Shown piece by piece: positions 11,910-22,296 of a stretch of 64,000 bases of DNA; within the stretch, counting starts at the first letter, position 1; each line of letters begins with the position of its first letter. The translations under genes were made by a program, and so were the position numbers. The DNA comes from Viridothelium virens. Lineage: Eukaryota; Ascomycota; Dothideomycetes; Trypetheliales; Trypetheliaceae. The notes beneath the pieces are model-generated. The model made no database searches. It had not been told where the DNA came from and saw only the letters and a list, made by a program, of their open reading frames with translations. Where the stretch lies: contig ML991775.1 of assembly GCA_010094025.1 (NCBI GenBank), positions 372,001 through 436,000 of the forward strand, written 5' to 3'.

Positions 11910-12600
11910 GATGCGCCCTGCTCCCAGCATTGCTTCTTGCCCTTAGCTTTCCAAAATGTACTCGCCTGCAGAATTAACTCACCTATAGGATACAGGATGA
12001 AAGTTGAAGGGCGATCCAATTGCAAGGAGGCATTGCAGGGTAGTGTATAGGCCCCAGGAGATGCCGGCGATTCTGGCGCTCCAATCGGATTCAGATCTGG
12101 GGGCTTTTCTCAGATCTCCATGAAGATACCTAGTAGAAACTAGCGTATTCTCCATATACAGGACCCTTTCCCAGCTGCTAGAGAAATGGTCTTTGTAGCA
12201 TAGAAGTCGCTGGCTACTAAGCTCAGCCGGTTACTCCAGAAAAATTGATAGACGCGGAATCGAGCATGCATGAGTTTGGATCAGGAATGTTGGTGAACAG
12301 AAGTTGTGCATTATAAGAAGCTAAGGTTACCTAGGTAGATCTGCAGAGTGCAGATGAGGCAAGCCCGGGCGTGTATGGTGCACTAGTACAAAAAGGTAGT
12401 TTCGACCGTGGCACTGCGTCCCGTCTAGGCAACTACAGTGCCATTTCAAGCATGCTAGGTCCTCGAAGGCGTGAGAGGTCGCTTCCACCAACAGAATCCA
12501 CTTCATGGCTATAAGACATCGCCTCATATCGCGATCCCAAACACCTCCACGGGAGGATGGCTATCGGACAACATCATGGGCCCCTTTGTTCACGCCCACG
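11910..12600. other. Intergenic region
   Basis: About 0.7 kb with no recognisable gene or RNA. It holds the Nudix 3' UTR and the presumed promoter of the next gene. An in-frame ATG exists at 12505, upstream of the start preferred for the next gene. Confidence 0.5.
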
Positions 12601-13667
12601 ATGGCCGATGTCCGTACTGTGCGTCGACTTCTGGCTTCGAAACCCGCCTTCTCTGGTGGCCGTCTTCCTAATGAGCTGGTGCTGTCTATTCTAGACTGTG
12701 CTGAATACCATCCCATTCTCACTTCGGAGCGGACGGAGTGGATGCAAGTCACAGCCGAGCATCCTCCCTATTGCCAAAACGTGCTATATCTTGTCGGGAA
12801 TCCACTTCCTGTTCCCGGGAATGGACATACTCTAAAGATACTCGATGTCAGGTTCACAATCCAGAGCAGGGATCAAGGCTGGACGACAGAAGATGATCAA
12901 TGTGCGCGCCTTTCTATCCCTTCCTTTAGTAGTCAAATCTCCTGTCGTCTGCAAAACACCCCCGAAACTCATCAGCTTTGAGGTTGCAACGTTTTCCATC
13001 GTTCGGCGTATTCTCCTTCTGCTTTCTGCTACCCACTGTGAACATAGATTCTAACTCCAGCGTCGTGTCAGTGCGTTGAGGCGAGTCTTATAGTCTTTAT
13101 TCTTCGTATTTCATTGACCCCAGCCCATCCCAGCAGTTTTCTCGTGGACCAATCTCAAGAAAGTCTAGTTCTTCACTTGCTAATTCCATCCCGGCCCATT
13201 TAGCCATCCGAAATTCCTCTTCCTGGTTTGAAGTCTCTATCGTTCGCCCTGACGATCTTGCGGAGGATGACGCCGTCCAGATCTCCTATCGTGGCGACTT
13301 TCCGGCCGAATACCGAGACTCGTCGCCCACGGGCCTTCACTTCGACTCTCACTCAGGAGCTAAACTTGTGGAGCGAACGACCATGACCGAACGTGTCCGG
13401 GACGCGGACCGTGAGCCACAATGGGAGGGGAGTCACACCTGGTTTCTACACGCTAACAGAGTAGCGTACAAAAATGATGTGACGACCGAAGTCGTGTGGC
13501 ATCGTGGAGGGAATTGGGAAGGAGCAGAGGACGCTGGAAATGGGCAAGGTTTTATAGAGACATTAAAACCCAGGGATCGAATTGTAGTCTGGGTGAGGGC
13601 AACGAGGAGAGGTTGGGCAAACAAAGTGGCAAACGTGAAGGTGGATGTGAAGTATAAAATCTTATGA
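12601..13667 (+). CDS. Conserved fungal protein of unknown function (splicing only partly resolved)
   Basis: Two coding blocks belong together. The first (12601 to about 12900) opens with MADVRTVRRLLASKPAFSGG and GRLPNELVLSILDCAEY, then reaches ILDVRFTIQSRDQGW. The second (about 13134-13667) contains WFEVSIVRPD, later TWFLHANRVA and VVWHRGG, and ends with a PRDRIVVWVRATRRGWAN block. This order (F-box-like GRLPNELVL start, DQGW, WFE, final RIVVWVRA) recurs in a widespread uncharacterised Pezizomycotina family. The roughly 230 bp between the blocks contains stops in every frame I tried, and I could not find a single GT-AG pair that joins them in frame. There may be two introns, an unusual donor, or a damaged gene. 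An upstream in-frame ATG at 12505 would add 32 residues. Confidence 0.5.
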
Positions 13668-15532
13668 TGGGTGATCCTTTCCCCGTTCTCTAAAGGTCTG
13701 TATCGAAATGCTCTTGAGCCATCACTGAGAATTCGCGTAGAGCATTCGCGTCAACCTCTAATCAATAAGTGTCTGGGTCAGAGATATACCATTCGCGCTG
13801 ATGTGTAGTACTTTCTTTCCAACTTCCCTGAGACGCATTGGGAAGTGAGCCATTGGTTGGGCAGAACATGTGGAAGAAAGTCTGCGATGGAGTTTTCCAC
13901 CACATCCAATCGCATGAGACAAGCTCTGGAAGAGTCTTTGGAAGAGTCCGGGTCTTCCAATCTGAAGGGCATGCCAGCTGCCAGAAATTGAGGAGAAGAA
14001 GCTTCGCAAGGACTAAGACTCTTGGATCCACACTGGTGATTATACAGGAGCGAGTTCATATCGTGCATGAATGTTGATTGTCTGTAGTCTAAAGAAGCTG
14101 TCTAGCATGGGAGGTAAGGGTCTAGGTAGAACGCGATAGAGAAAGAGTATAAATAAATGGACTCACACATGATGCTAGCAAAGCTTTATACTCTTCAACT
14201 TGTACTGGGTGATATTCTCTCCAAGCCCTCGCTAAAACCTTTCCTGTACCCTGTTGCGCCCTTCTAAAGAAATCACAACATCTTAGTCTACGAAGCATGA
14301 AATAGCATTCTTTGCGGGCAATATACTACCTCAACATTGTATATTACGACAGAATCTTCGAGGCTGCGAAGGGGAATACACGAAAACAGGTATGCACGTA
14401 CGGAAGAGGACGGCGACATTGGTGGGGAGCAAGACAGACTGTCGAGCTGCTCCAATATCGATCTCCCTGAGCTCCAATGACGAATATGCGCTCATAGAAG
14501 ATGGCAAAGGGTGTGAAAATAAAAGCCGACTGTCAGAACATTTGCAGGATTCCTCTTCACTTATTGAATAGCGAGTACGTATATGCAGGAGACGAAGGCA
14601 ACGGTGGAGAAGGGCAAGATCAGTCGTCGAGAGAATCATTCCGTAAGTATCCGAAGCCCACCCGAGGTAAAGATATCGATATTGCAATAGACAGACGCCC
14701 TCTCTAGGGGGGACAAACAAGCAGCCTCGACGCAGAGGTTTATCCTTGAAAGTGGTGATATCAATTTGACGTCAATATCGGTCGCATCAAAACGGACAGA
14801 GTTTGCCAGATTTCGGAGCTTTTACCCAGTCGATTGGCAGAACGAGGCTTATGCTTCGGTAGCCTTGAGCAGTTTATGGATAGCCAGGCGTTCCTCGAAT
14901 CCACTGAATCGGCACAAAATCCAGCAATATCAGAATTCTCCCCTCTGGCCTCTCTTGTTGTTGCTACAGTCCATTGGGCTCTCAGGCTTCGCTACATCGC
15001 CTGAGAATACAGCTGGGCGAGAGTAGTGAGACCCGGAGAATCTCAATTCTCAAGACACCTACAGATTCGAGTATAACAGTGCTGACGACCATTTCGTCGC
15101 CAGAGTTTTTTGCATTCTTTCCCGCCGGGAAAAGCTGCGATCATGGCAGGATGCTCTGTTTCTTTCTTCAGTCGCGAAGCAGTTTTCCAGTTCTCCAACG
15201 AGGGCGGTGACACTTTTGCTTCAGTCCTGTCTGCGTCTGGTACGAAAGCCAATGCGCTTCGCATTCTTTCTATCGTGTCAATCACGGCTAGAAGATGCCC
15301 GATACCCTTACCATAGACGTAGCCTACCTGGCGCGTGCCTGATGCGGCTTGTCTGGATCTGCTCCCCACCTTCCCAATCTGCAGCTTCACTCGGTCCAAT
15401 GATTCGCACCTCACACTCCATTAGAAATCTGTCGCTCTCAGCTACCGTCACGCTGCAAGAACACTTTGGTTCGGGTTTCCCGTAGACTCTTCCGCGCCGG
15501 CATTGGTTCGCGCTGCATAAACAGTCTCGATC
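13668..15532. other. Gene-poor region, 1.9 kb
   Basis: Several frames of 60-125 codons exist on both strands (for example the minus-strand frame 15414-15043), but none matches a family I know or splices into a longer product. A remnant of a transcription-factor-like gene on the minus strand around 15000-15580 is conceivable, given a short Cys-rich patch, but is not supported well enough to call. Confidence 0.45.
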
Positions 15533-16111
15533 ATGAAAGTCACAATCGAGCCGTATGATCCGGCCTGGGAGGAGGAATTCCAAAAAGCCAAAAGCTCACT
15601 AGAAGCCATCCTGAAAGATGTCCAATACATATCGATCGAGCACGTAGGGAGTACATCGATCCCAGGGCTTTTCGCAAAGCCAGTTATAGACATTGATATC
15701 ATAATCGAGCCATCCTCGCTCATCGCGACTCGCACCGCCCTGGTGGGCGCAGGCTACACCGATTGCGGCGAGATGGATGTCCCAGGTCGCCACGCATACC
15801 GTGAGCCAGGCTACGGAAAGCACGGGGCCGCCCACGGGGAGAGAACCACCGGGGAATCCCTGAGGCGGAATACGTATGTGATCATCGAAGGGTGCGCTGC
15901 ACTGAAGAATCATCTGGACGTAAGGAGGGTGCTATTGGAAGATGCTGCGTTGAGGGAGGAGTACGGGGCCCTCAAGTGCGCGCTTGCTGACAGGGAGTTT
16001 GACCATATCGGTGCCTACGTGCGTGAGAAGTCAAATATTTTGCTGAAGATTTTGAGGAGGGCAGGTTGGACAGACGAGGATTTGGCGCCAGTGTTTTCGG
16101 CGAATTCTTGA
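15533..16111 (+). CDS. GrpB/UPF0157 family protein (nucleotidyltransferase-like fold)
   Basis: Intact single-exon frame of 192 residues. It has the family's opening IEPYDPAWEEEFQ, the core IEHVGSTSIPGL with KPVIDIDI (the nucleotidyltransferase-like GS and DxD arrangement), then RHAYREPG, and ends with the REFDHIGAYVREKSN helix. GrpB-type proteins are common in bacteria and also frequent in filamentous fungi. The biochemical role in fungi is not established; in some bacterial proteins the domain is fused to dephospho-CoA kinase. The length (about 170-200 residues) is normal. Lack of introns in an intron-rich neighbourhood fits a bacterial ancestry of the family, as an inference only. Confidence 0.9.
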   Translation: MKVTIEPYDPAWEEEFQKAKSSLEAILKDVQYISIEHVGSTSIPGLFAKPVIDIDIIIEPSSLIATRTALVGAGYTDCGEMDVPGRHAYREPGYGKHGAAHGERTTGESLRRNTYVIIEGCAALKNHLDVRRVLLEDAALREEYGALKCALADREFDHIGAYVREKSNILLKILRRAGWTDEDLAPVFSANS

Positions 16112-17900
16112 TGGGTGTAAAGGTGCTTTGCTATGATGCCCGCTGTAAAAATTTCCTACGCAAGTCAGCCCGGCATAAATCGTTTTAGCGCAATTCAGTG
16201 CTTTGGCCGTCACGAACGTAACGCTCCTTGAATCGAATGTAGCATGAGGTCTTTTGGAGTACGCAGATCTTCTTGATTAGCATGAATGGAGCCAGCCGCA
16301 ATATGAAGACATGCAGTCGGGGAGCGTAGTAGAACCAACAGGGGCTTGATTCACACTGTTTCCATCAACTCTCGCATTTCTTCGATTAGAAGGAGCTCCT
16401 TTCTTGTGGGCTTTTGCATATTCAATTTTGCCAAGCGTGCTCTTCCAGGAATTCTTGCTTCAAGCGACTTCGCTTTTTTCGGAACTGTCGGCTCGAGACT
16501 CCAAACTCTGCAGAGTATTCAGGTTGGATAAGAACCCCACTAAGCATAGGTGCCTCCCATGAAAAACCACGAGTCTCGTGGTCCTTTTTAAAACTCCTTG
16601 GTCGGGGAATATGTTGTATGCTGGCCCCAAGGGATTGGTTTTTGCAGATGGGGAGGCCATGGAGGGGTTGATTGAGTTGGGGATTCCGACTGACAATTCC
16701 TCGGTTTCCGTAAAATCTCCGAGCGGCGCACTACCGTTTTTATTTTATTTTATTTTTTCTCTTTTCAGTAGAAGGGACAAGGACGAGAAATGGTCACCCA
16801 GAAATGCCCGGGGCAATAATAGACGGCGGCTGTCTTTGCTGTCCGCGATGACGAACGGTTGCGGCACTGGGGTTGCACCTTGTACAGGAGGGGGTATGGA
16901 TCCTGAAGGGCTTGTGTCAACGCCTTTTTGACATTTCAACTGCAATTTCAGAGATACGTCTATTGAAAGAAGATTGCTTAGACTAAAGGGCAGATATAGT
17001 CGAGTGTAGCAATGTTCCTGGAGCCGGGCCATCCCATTCCCGCGGGCTAAAATTGAGCCTTTTTAGATATCGTAACGACTTGCTTAGGTTTGCGTGGGGC
17101 GGCTTGGATGCTTCAGAATCTGGCCTCGGATTACATTACTACGCCTTGGGAGAGTTTGCTCATCGCTTCTAAGCAAAAATGTTACTTGGGTTTACAGCCT
17201 TTACTCTGCCGTGGGGGATATTTGGAGAGGTGGAAGAAGAAAGGTGAAACTGGAAAGACGATGTAACTGTACAGTGATATTCAGCGCAGTTCATGAAATT
17301 AAGCAGATGATGGTATCACGATCTCAATTCGTGGGAATAGTGGAGCAGAGGTCGGCTGCAAGTGTATATGACTGCAGTAGTCTCTGACTTGGTGTAGGGC
17401 ATCTCTGTCATCACACCTGCTTCTACGAATAGCCGGTTTCAGCTACACGGTACACAAGAGTATGTGTAAGAGGATGTTACCGAATGAATATAAATATTCC
17501 AAATCTACTCGGAACCCAACAGCGGCATCCTGAGTAGCACCAACAGCGCTCTGAAAGAGTTCTGAGACGGAGTCTACGTAGGTTTGCTCGGGGATATCGA
17601 CGCATTTAAAAGTGAAATGAAGGTTGAACAAGTCTGGTAATCGGGGTGACGAGCGAGGCCCCGAGCTGGCTATCAGAGTGAACACGCACGACAGGCACGA
17701 CAGGCAAGAGTGGCAGGCCAGACTCCTGATTCAGGGATTAAGGTCTGAGCCGCCCCACAGAGAAGACAGAACAGGGACCAGGAGCTCAGCTAGGCTATCG
17801 AACAATTTCCGGACCGAAGGCTTGGACTGCCGTCAATCACAACGGGCCCACAGACAAAAGGTGAAGCGGACGGCAGCAACACTTCACATCTGCTATCTCA
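16112..17900. other. Gene-poor region, 1.8 kb
   Basis: No gene recognised. It contains a T-rich microsatellite (about 16738-16761, TTTTA units) and copy B of the degenerate dispersed repeat (17313-17383). The final part is the presumed promoter of the ERF4 homologue. Confidence 0.5.
17313..17383 (+). repeat. Degenerate dispersed repeat, copy B
   Basis: A 71-nt gapless partner of 7910-7980 on the same strand, about 70 percent identical by eye, with mostly C/T and A/G differences. It lies in a gene-poor stretch. Element type and true ends are unknown. Confidence 0.5.
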
Positions 17901-19754
17901 ATGTTTTCCGGTCGAGCAAAGGGTGAGTTGCAACAGTCGGAAGTGTCGGCCATCCAGTCCACTCCGTCCTCCACCTGCCCACTGTGTCGGGATCACGCTA
18001 ATGCGGGCGTACCTTGTAGCAGGGCTCCTTCCGCCTTCTCATTCGCACATCCTCGCTCGTGACTGCTGCAGCGCGTCTGTAGCGGGTCGCCTCCTGGAAG
18101 TCCTCCGAAAGTCGAAACCACGGCGTCATCATCGCAATCCAGACGCAATACCCACCGACCTGAGCCACTGCAGTTGAACGGGTTGTCTGCCTCTGACGAC
18201 GACTCTTCTCCGCGTCGGCCTGGCCTACGACGGCAGAGTCGATCGCAACCGCAGCTTTCCCAGGCTCCGGAAGCTGCCGTCCGCTGGGGCATCTCGTCTC
18301 GACTGTTCAGACCACGAAACTACCCAAAATCACAGTCATCACGCCTCGCCAATCCCATCAATTACGCCCCTCGCTCACAAACTCTGCCAAATCTTCCCGT
18401 CGTCCATCCTCAATTGCAAGAGCGAAGTCCTCCACAGCCGACAGAAGGACGAGACAAATATCCTCTGCTCACTCTTCCAGAAAAGAGACGTAGTCGAGTG
18501 AGCGCAACAGGGTCCTTAGTTGTACAGCCCAGCCCGACCGCAGAGAGTGGAAGGTCTTCAATCGCTCTTCCAAGAGATAAACGAGCATCACCAGGTAGCC
18601 CAGGGCAACGAAATAGTGCCTCTGGGGAATTTGCACGGCAACAGGAGGAACAGCAGGGTGAAGGTCAGGAGGAGGATCCGGGAAACGTAATAGAGCAAAA
18701 CTCTCCGGAATCTTCCAACGACTCTCCACCGCGACCTAAAGCAGACAAGGGCAAAGGGAAAGCCATCGATATGCCTGAGGAGACTGGTGCTCTAGGTCCT
18801 AAAACCACCGATTTCGAAAAAGCAGCCGTTGCAGGAGACGATGCACCTCTCGCACCTCAACCCCACCCGACGTCTTCTGCAGACCCCAACCTTGAAATCG
18901 GGTCACAATTGCGAAATGGCTACCAAGCTTCCAGAGCCTCAATTCCCCTGTCCCGACGGCCCTCAACTCTCTCCCGCCTAACGCAGCCTTCCGCCATCGA
19001 GCAAACCAACCCCGCGGCTGCTGACCCCACGACCGCCAGCGACGAAGGAGAGTCCTACCCCTGGGGCCCCTCCCACCCTTGCTTCCCCCATCCAAATCCT
19101 CATCGTCCGCTCAACTCTCCTCTCTTCGCCTCCACCCGCATCATTCGTGTCCGGCGCGACTGCACTGCCACTTTCCCTCTTCCTCCCCAATCGTCCCAAT
19201 CCAACTCCAAATCGCATTCCCTCCCGCCTGCTGTCTCCGACCGCGTCCCCGCCTTCACGAACCTCTACCCCGAGATCCTCGCCCCCTGGGTCTCCGAGCC
19301 TGCCTTCCGCGCCTTGATCGAAGGCGTCAACTCACACCTCGCGGCAACCTTCAACCCCCTGACCCTCCGCTCCGTCCTCGACTTCCTGCTCTGCGTGCTC
19401 ACGTGCTGGCTCTGGGAGGATCTAGGCTTGACGCAAGGGCGACGCGGGTTGCGCAAGGTGGAGGGGTTCGTCGAGGGCTGGAACACGGAGAGACGGATGG
19501 AGGCGGAGACGAAGCAGGAGACAGACGAGGAGGGAGACGGGCCGGGCTCGTATGCGCGGGTGGTGTCGCTGAGGAGGACCGGGTTCATGGCGCTGGATAT
19601 TGAGGTGCCGGATCCGGGGGTGGGAGAGGTGGAGGAGGAAGGTGGCAGGAGGAATGGGGGAGATGCTGGGACGCTGGAGAGACCTCAGCCGGTGAGTTTG
19701 AGGAGAGAGAGGGACGAGCTGGAGATGGTGGATGGGGTGGGACAGGCGAGATAG
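17901..19754 (+). CDS. ERF4: Erf4/Shr5 homologue (palmitoyltransferase accessory subunit)
   Basis: In yeast Erf4 partners the DHHC enzyme Erf2 at the ER to palmitoylate Ras. The diagnostic Golgin-A7/ERF4 domain occupies roughly residues 360-500: YPWGPSHPCFPHPNPH, STRIIRVRRD, then FTNLYPEILAPWVSE and TCWLWEDLGLT. The roughly 350-residue N-terminal part is low-complexity (Ser, Pro, Arg, Gln) and probably disordered, as in other filamentous fungi. The C-terminal 60 residues are acidic. The model uses exon 17901-18008 (36 codons, containing a CPLCRDH stretch) and exon 18072-19754 joined across a 63 bp intron with a TGAC branch-like site; both ends are in phase, giving 596 residues. The main exon is secure. 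The first exon is inferred, because the open frame before 18174 has no ATG of its own. Confidence 0.85.
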
Positions 19755-20314
19755 AAAGAGGAGGAAACCCATGCCCTACGAAATTGCGTCTCTAGATATT
19801 GGGAAAACACGAATTTTGGGTTTATCTGGTGGGAAATGGGAAGGTCTTCGGCGCTTTGAGGAGAAGGAATCACACCATAGCATCAGCGTTGGACATTGGC
19901 ATTGCATTTCACTGGATCCGGTCTCTTTTAATCGTCTCATTTGGTCCGTTCGCTTGCGATATACCCCCTTCCTTTTCGTGTTGGGTCACAGGCTTGGATT
20001 TTGTGACTAGCATTACCACTTATTTCATGACCATACAGTACTAAGACAAGTGTTCGGGTTAACCCCAACAATTTTCCCACGCCAGCGAGCGGACACTTTT
20101 TTCGCATGACTGTACGTTTCAGCCTCCGAACCTGTTTACGCGCGTTTTCTTACCTCCCCGTTTCAACCGCCAATGTCACTCTCACATCTCCGGGTTTTGA
20201 ACTGGTTGCCTTCAGTTGAGACTACGGCCAAAGCCGAGACGGCTCTGACAAAGAGTGATTCGCCTTCACCAGCAACTGTTCTAGGGCAAGTGTCCAGGCA
20301 ACACCCAGCAATAC
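19755..20314. other. Intergenic region
   Basis: About 0.55 kb with no recognisable gene. It holds the ERF4 3' UTR. A short ATG frame at 20173 runs about 50 codons and could belong to the upstream end of the decayed HNH gene, but shows no family resemblance. Confidence 0.4.
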
Positions 20315-21546
20315 GTGTTGCAGAAACCCGATGACTTTTACTCGTTGTCCGACATCTTGACCGAGAAGGACCCAGCTGTCCAAGAATGTGATAATTGTGT
20401 CCAGGAGTTTCTAGTAACGAAGCGGAAGTTCGGGAACTCGGTTGACTTGGGATTACAAGAGGTTTGTTTCGCAAGACTCAAGAGAATCCAGGTTGACAAT
20501 GAACACGCGGAGAACGTCTTTCGGGCAATACTCGACCGATATTGAAGCACCAAGCACGACACTGAAGCGCGTTCTGGATACTACGCGCTTATACAGGCCA
20601 TCTCTGCCGTAATACAAAACGGCATTCTCGCGTTTGCGAATCCCAGGGGACCCCCAATCTTAAATCCTAAAGATCAAACTGATGCGCCTATAAAAGTCTA
20701 CGAGTTTCTGCAGGTCGACCTGACCGGACCGCTGCTCCCTACCGATCATGTTTTGGCGAACATCTCAATTCTCGCAGTCAGAAAAGTTTTCAAGAGGAGT
20801 GCCATCGCCGAGATTACCTCGCATATGCGTTGATGTCGCATGGCCGCTACGAGATCCCGTACTACCCCAAGTGTGCTTTTGCGGGAGGACCGGACGCTGA
20901 AGCCGCGCACATCATCCCAGCTAAAGTCTGTAAAGTAGAGGGAGACACTCTTTGGGTCTGGATTTTCTGGGGCTCAGTCTTCCCCAAGAAGACGTTGGCC
21001 ACTATTTGGTATCTGTGCGGTGGTAAGGCTTGCTGGTCATTGAGAAACGGTGTAATGCTGCCACCTGCGATCCATACACCATACGATAAATTTGCGATCA
21101 GCTTTCAACCCAATCGAAGCGACGACCCTACAAATAAGGAACCGGGAGTCTGGACGTGACAGCTACGATTACACTATCATATTCTCCTTGCAAAGAATAT
21201 CACCCTAAGGGATTGGGCCAGTGATCACATCGGATGCTTAAAGTTCATGACGGGCAAAGACGACAAACATGAAGGGGTCTATAGGATACCAGAGCCTGAA
21301 ATGATGGTTGAATACAACGCCGCGGTATATCGGGATGAAATTTCGCCTACGATCGTACTGAGTCTCCTTTTATGGAGCGTTCACCATTACATGTATATGC
21401 TCGATCACGAATACTACCCTCACGTAATTGAAGGCCATGCCACGCAAGACAGTCTGACTCAACCGCAAGACCGTCTGGCTCAACCCCCGAAGCGCATGAC
21501 CTACAATACCGAGAAGCTAAAAGCGATAGATGGTCTACAGTTGTAG
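20315..21546 (+). pseudogene. Decayed HNH-endonuclease-like gene
   Basis: Pieces of one protein lie in order on the plus strand. An N-terminal part (20315-20545) is in one frame. A second part around 20750-21156 carries YYPKCAFAGGPDAEAAHIIP, resembling the HNH_2 core (Cys/Asp-Glu-AAHIIP) of fungal HNH nucleases. A third part to 21546 follows in the same frame after a stop at 21157. Downstream residues (LPPAIHTPYDKFAISF) match the usual N-HKLFD-F position of the family, but the catalytic-site spacing is poor. I found no intron that removes the 21157 stop in frame, and the N-terminal piece is in another frame. The simplest reading is a pseudogene of a host-type HNH family, of which fungi carry many. 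An unusual multi-intron structure is the alternative. Confidence 0.45.
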
Positions 21547-21871
21547 GTGCTAGTCCAGAATTTTTACAGCGGCACAGGTCAAAGTTTCGCCAGCTCCCGA
21601 AAACGCCGGTCCATGGAGGACTCGGAATTGAATGAGAACGAAAGCACAGCCTCAGTAGCTTGATGATAGAAATAGAAAGTTTTCAGCACTTTGAACTTCG
21701 AATTAGTTGTTGTAGAATATCAGACCTGGCAGGCATTACGCATGTGCTGGGATGGCACGACATATTGTGTAACGTTAGCTGCCTGCTGCTATTTACAGAA
21801 AGGGTATATACTAGACATCAGACATGAAGTTTCAGATAGTGATTATTCTGTAAAGTGATCTGACTGGAAAT
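21547..21871. other. Spacer before MITE
   Basis: About 325 bp between the HNH remnant and the palindromic element. AT-rich, with no gene seen. Confidence 0.4.
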
Positions 21872-22055
21872 TACCTTACCGTGGTCGGGGGGTTCCTCAA
21901 CCGGTAACAATACAATGTTATTTCAATTGTACTGTTATGACTATGTTGGCCCATGTTAAGGCGGCGTTAACATGACCCAACATAGTCACGACAGCAAAAG
22001 GAAGGTAACCTTATATTTATTACCAGTTGAAAACCCCCCACTCCGCGGTAAGGTA
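21872..22055. mobile_element. Palindromic MITE flanked by TA (Tc1/mariner-like)
   Basis: A 180 bp element (21874-22053) is nearly one long inverted repeat. The left end CCTTACCGTGGTCGGGGGGT mirrors the right end reading outward to CGGTAAGG. Within the arms TTACCGGTTG mirrors TTACCAGTTGA, and the centre pairs ACTATGTTGGCCCATGTTAA with TTAACATGACCCAACATAGT. Arm length is about 85 bp with scattered mismatches. Both ends are bounded by TA dinucleotides (21872-21873 and 22054-22055), the duplication made by Tc1/mariner-type transposases. It has no coding capacity, so it is a non-autonomous foldback or MITE-type DNA element. Arm divergence of perhaps 20 percent suggests it is not recent. Confidence 0.75.
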
Positions 22056-22296
22056 GACATGGCTCTCTCTGGAGAAAGCCTAGCGCACGGAGTGGGAGGG
22101 CAGATCTTGGAGACGAAGTTGAGTGTTGTGAGCTAGTGCTAGTGCCACAATGTGCACGATAAGTCCTTGGCATAATAGACCTCAATATTGCACATTAAAG
22201 AAGAGGGGAATGGCAGAGTGAGGGTCTTCGGCGCGACCAAGACTAGCGTAGTATGGCAGGATCAATATGCTGCCGAGGGAGCATTTGTTCGACGAC

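Noticed and set aside
15043-15583. Minus-strand Cys-containing frames that might be a decayed Zn2Cys6 transcription factor
   Set aside because: The cysteine spacing does not fit CX2CX6CX5-12CX2CX6-8C and no fungal-specific TF domain follows.
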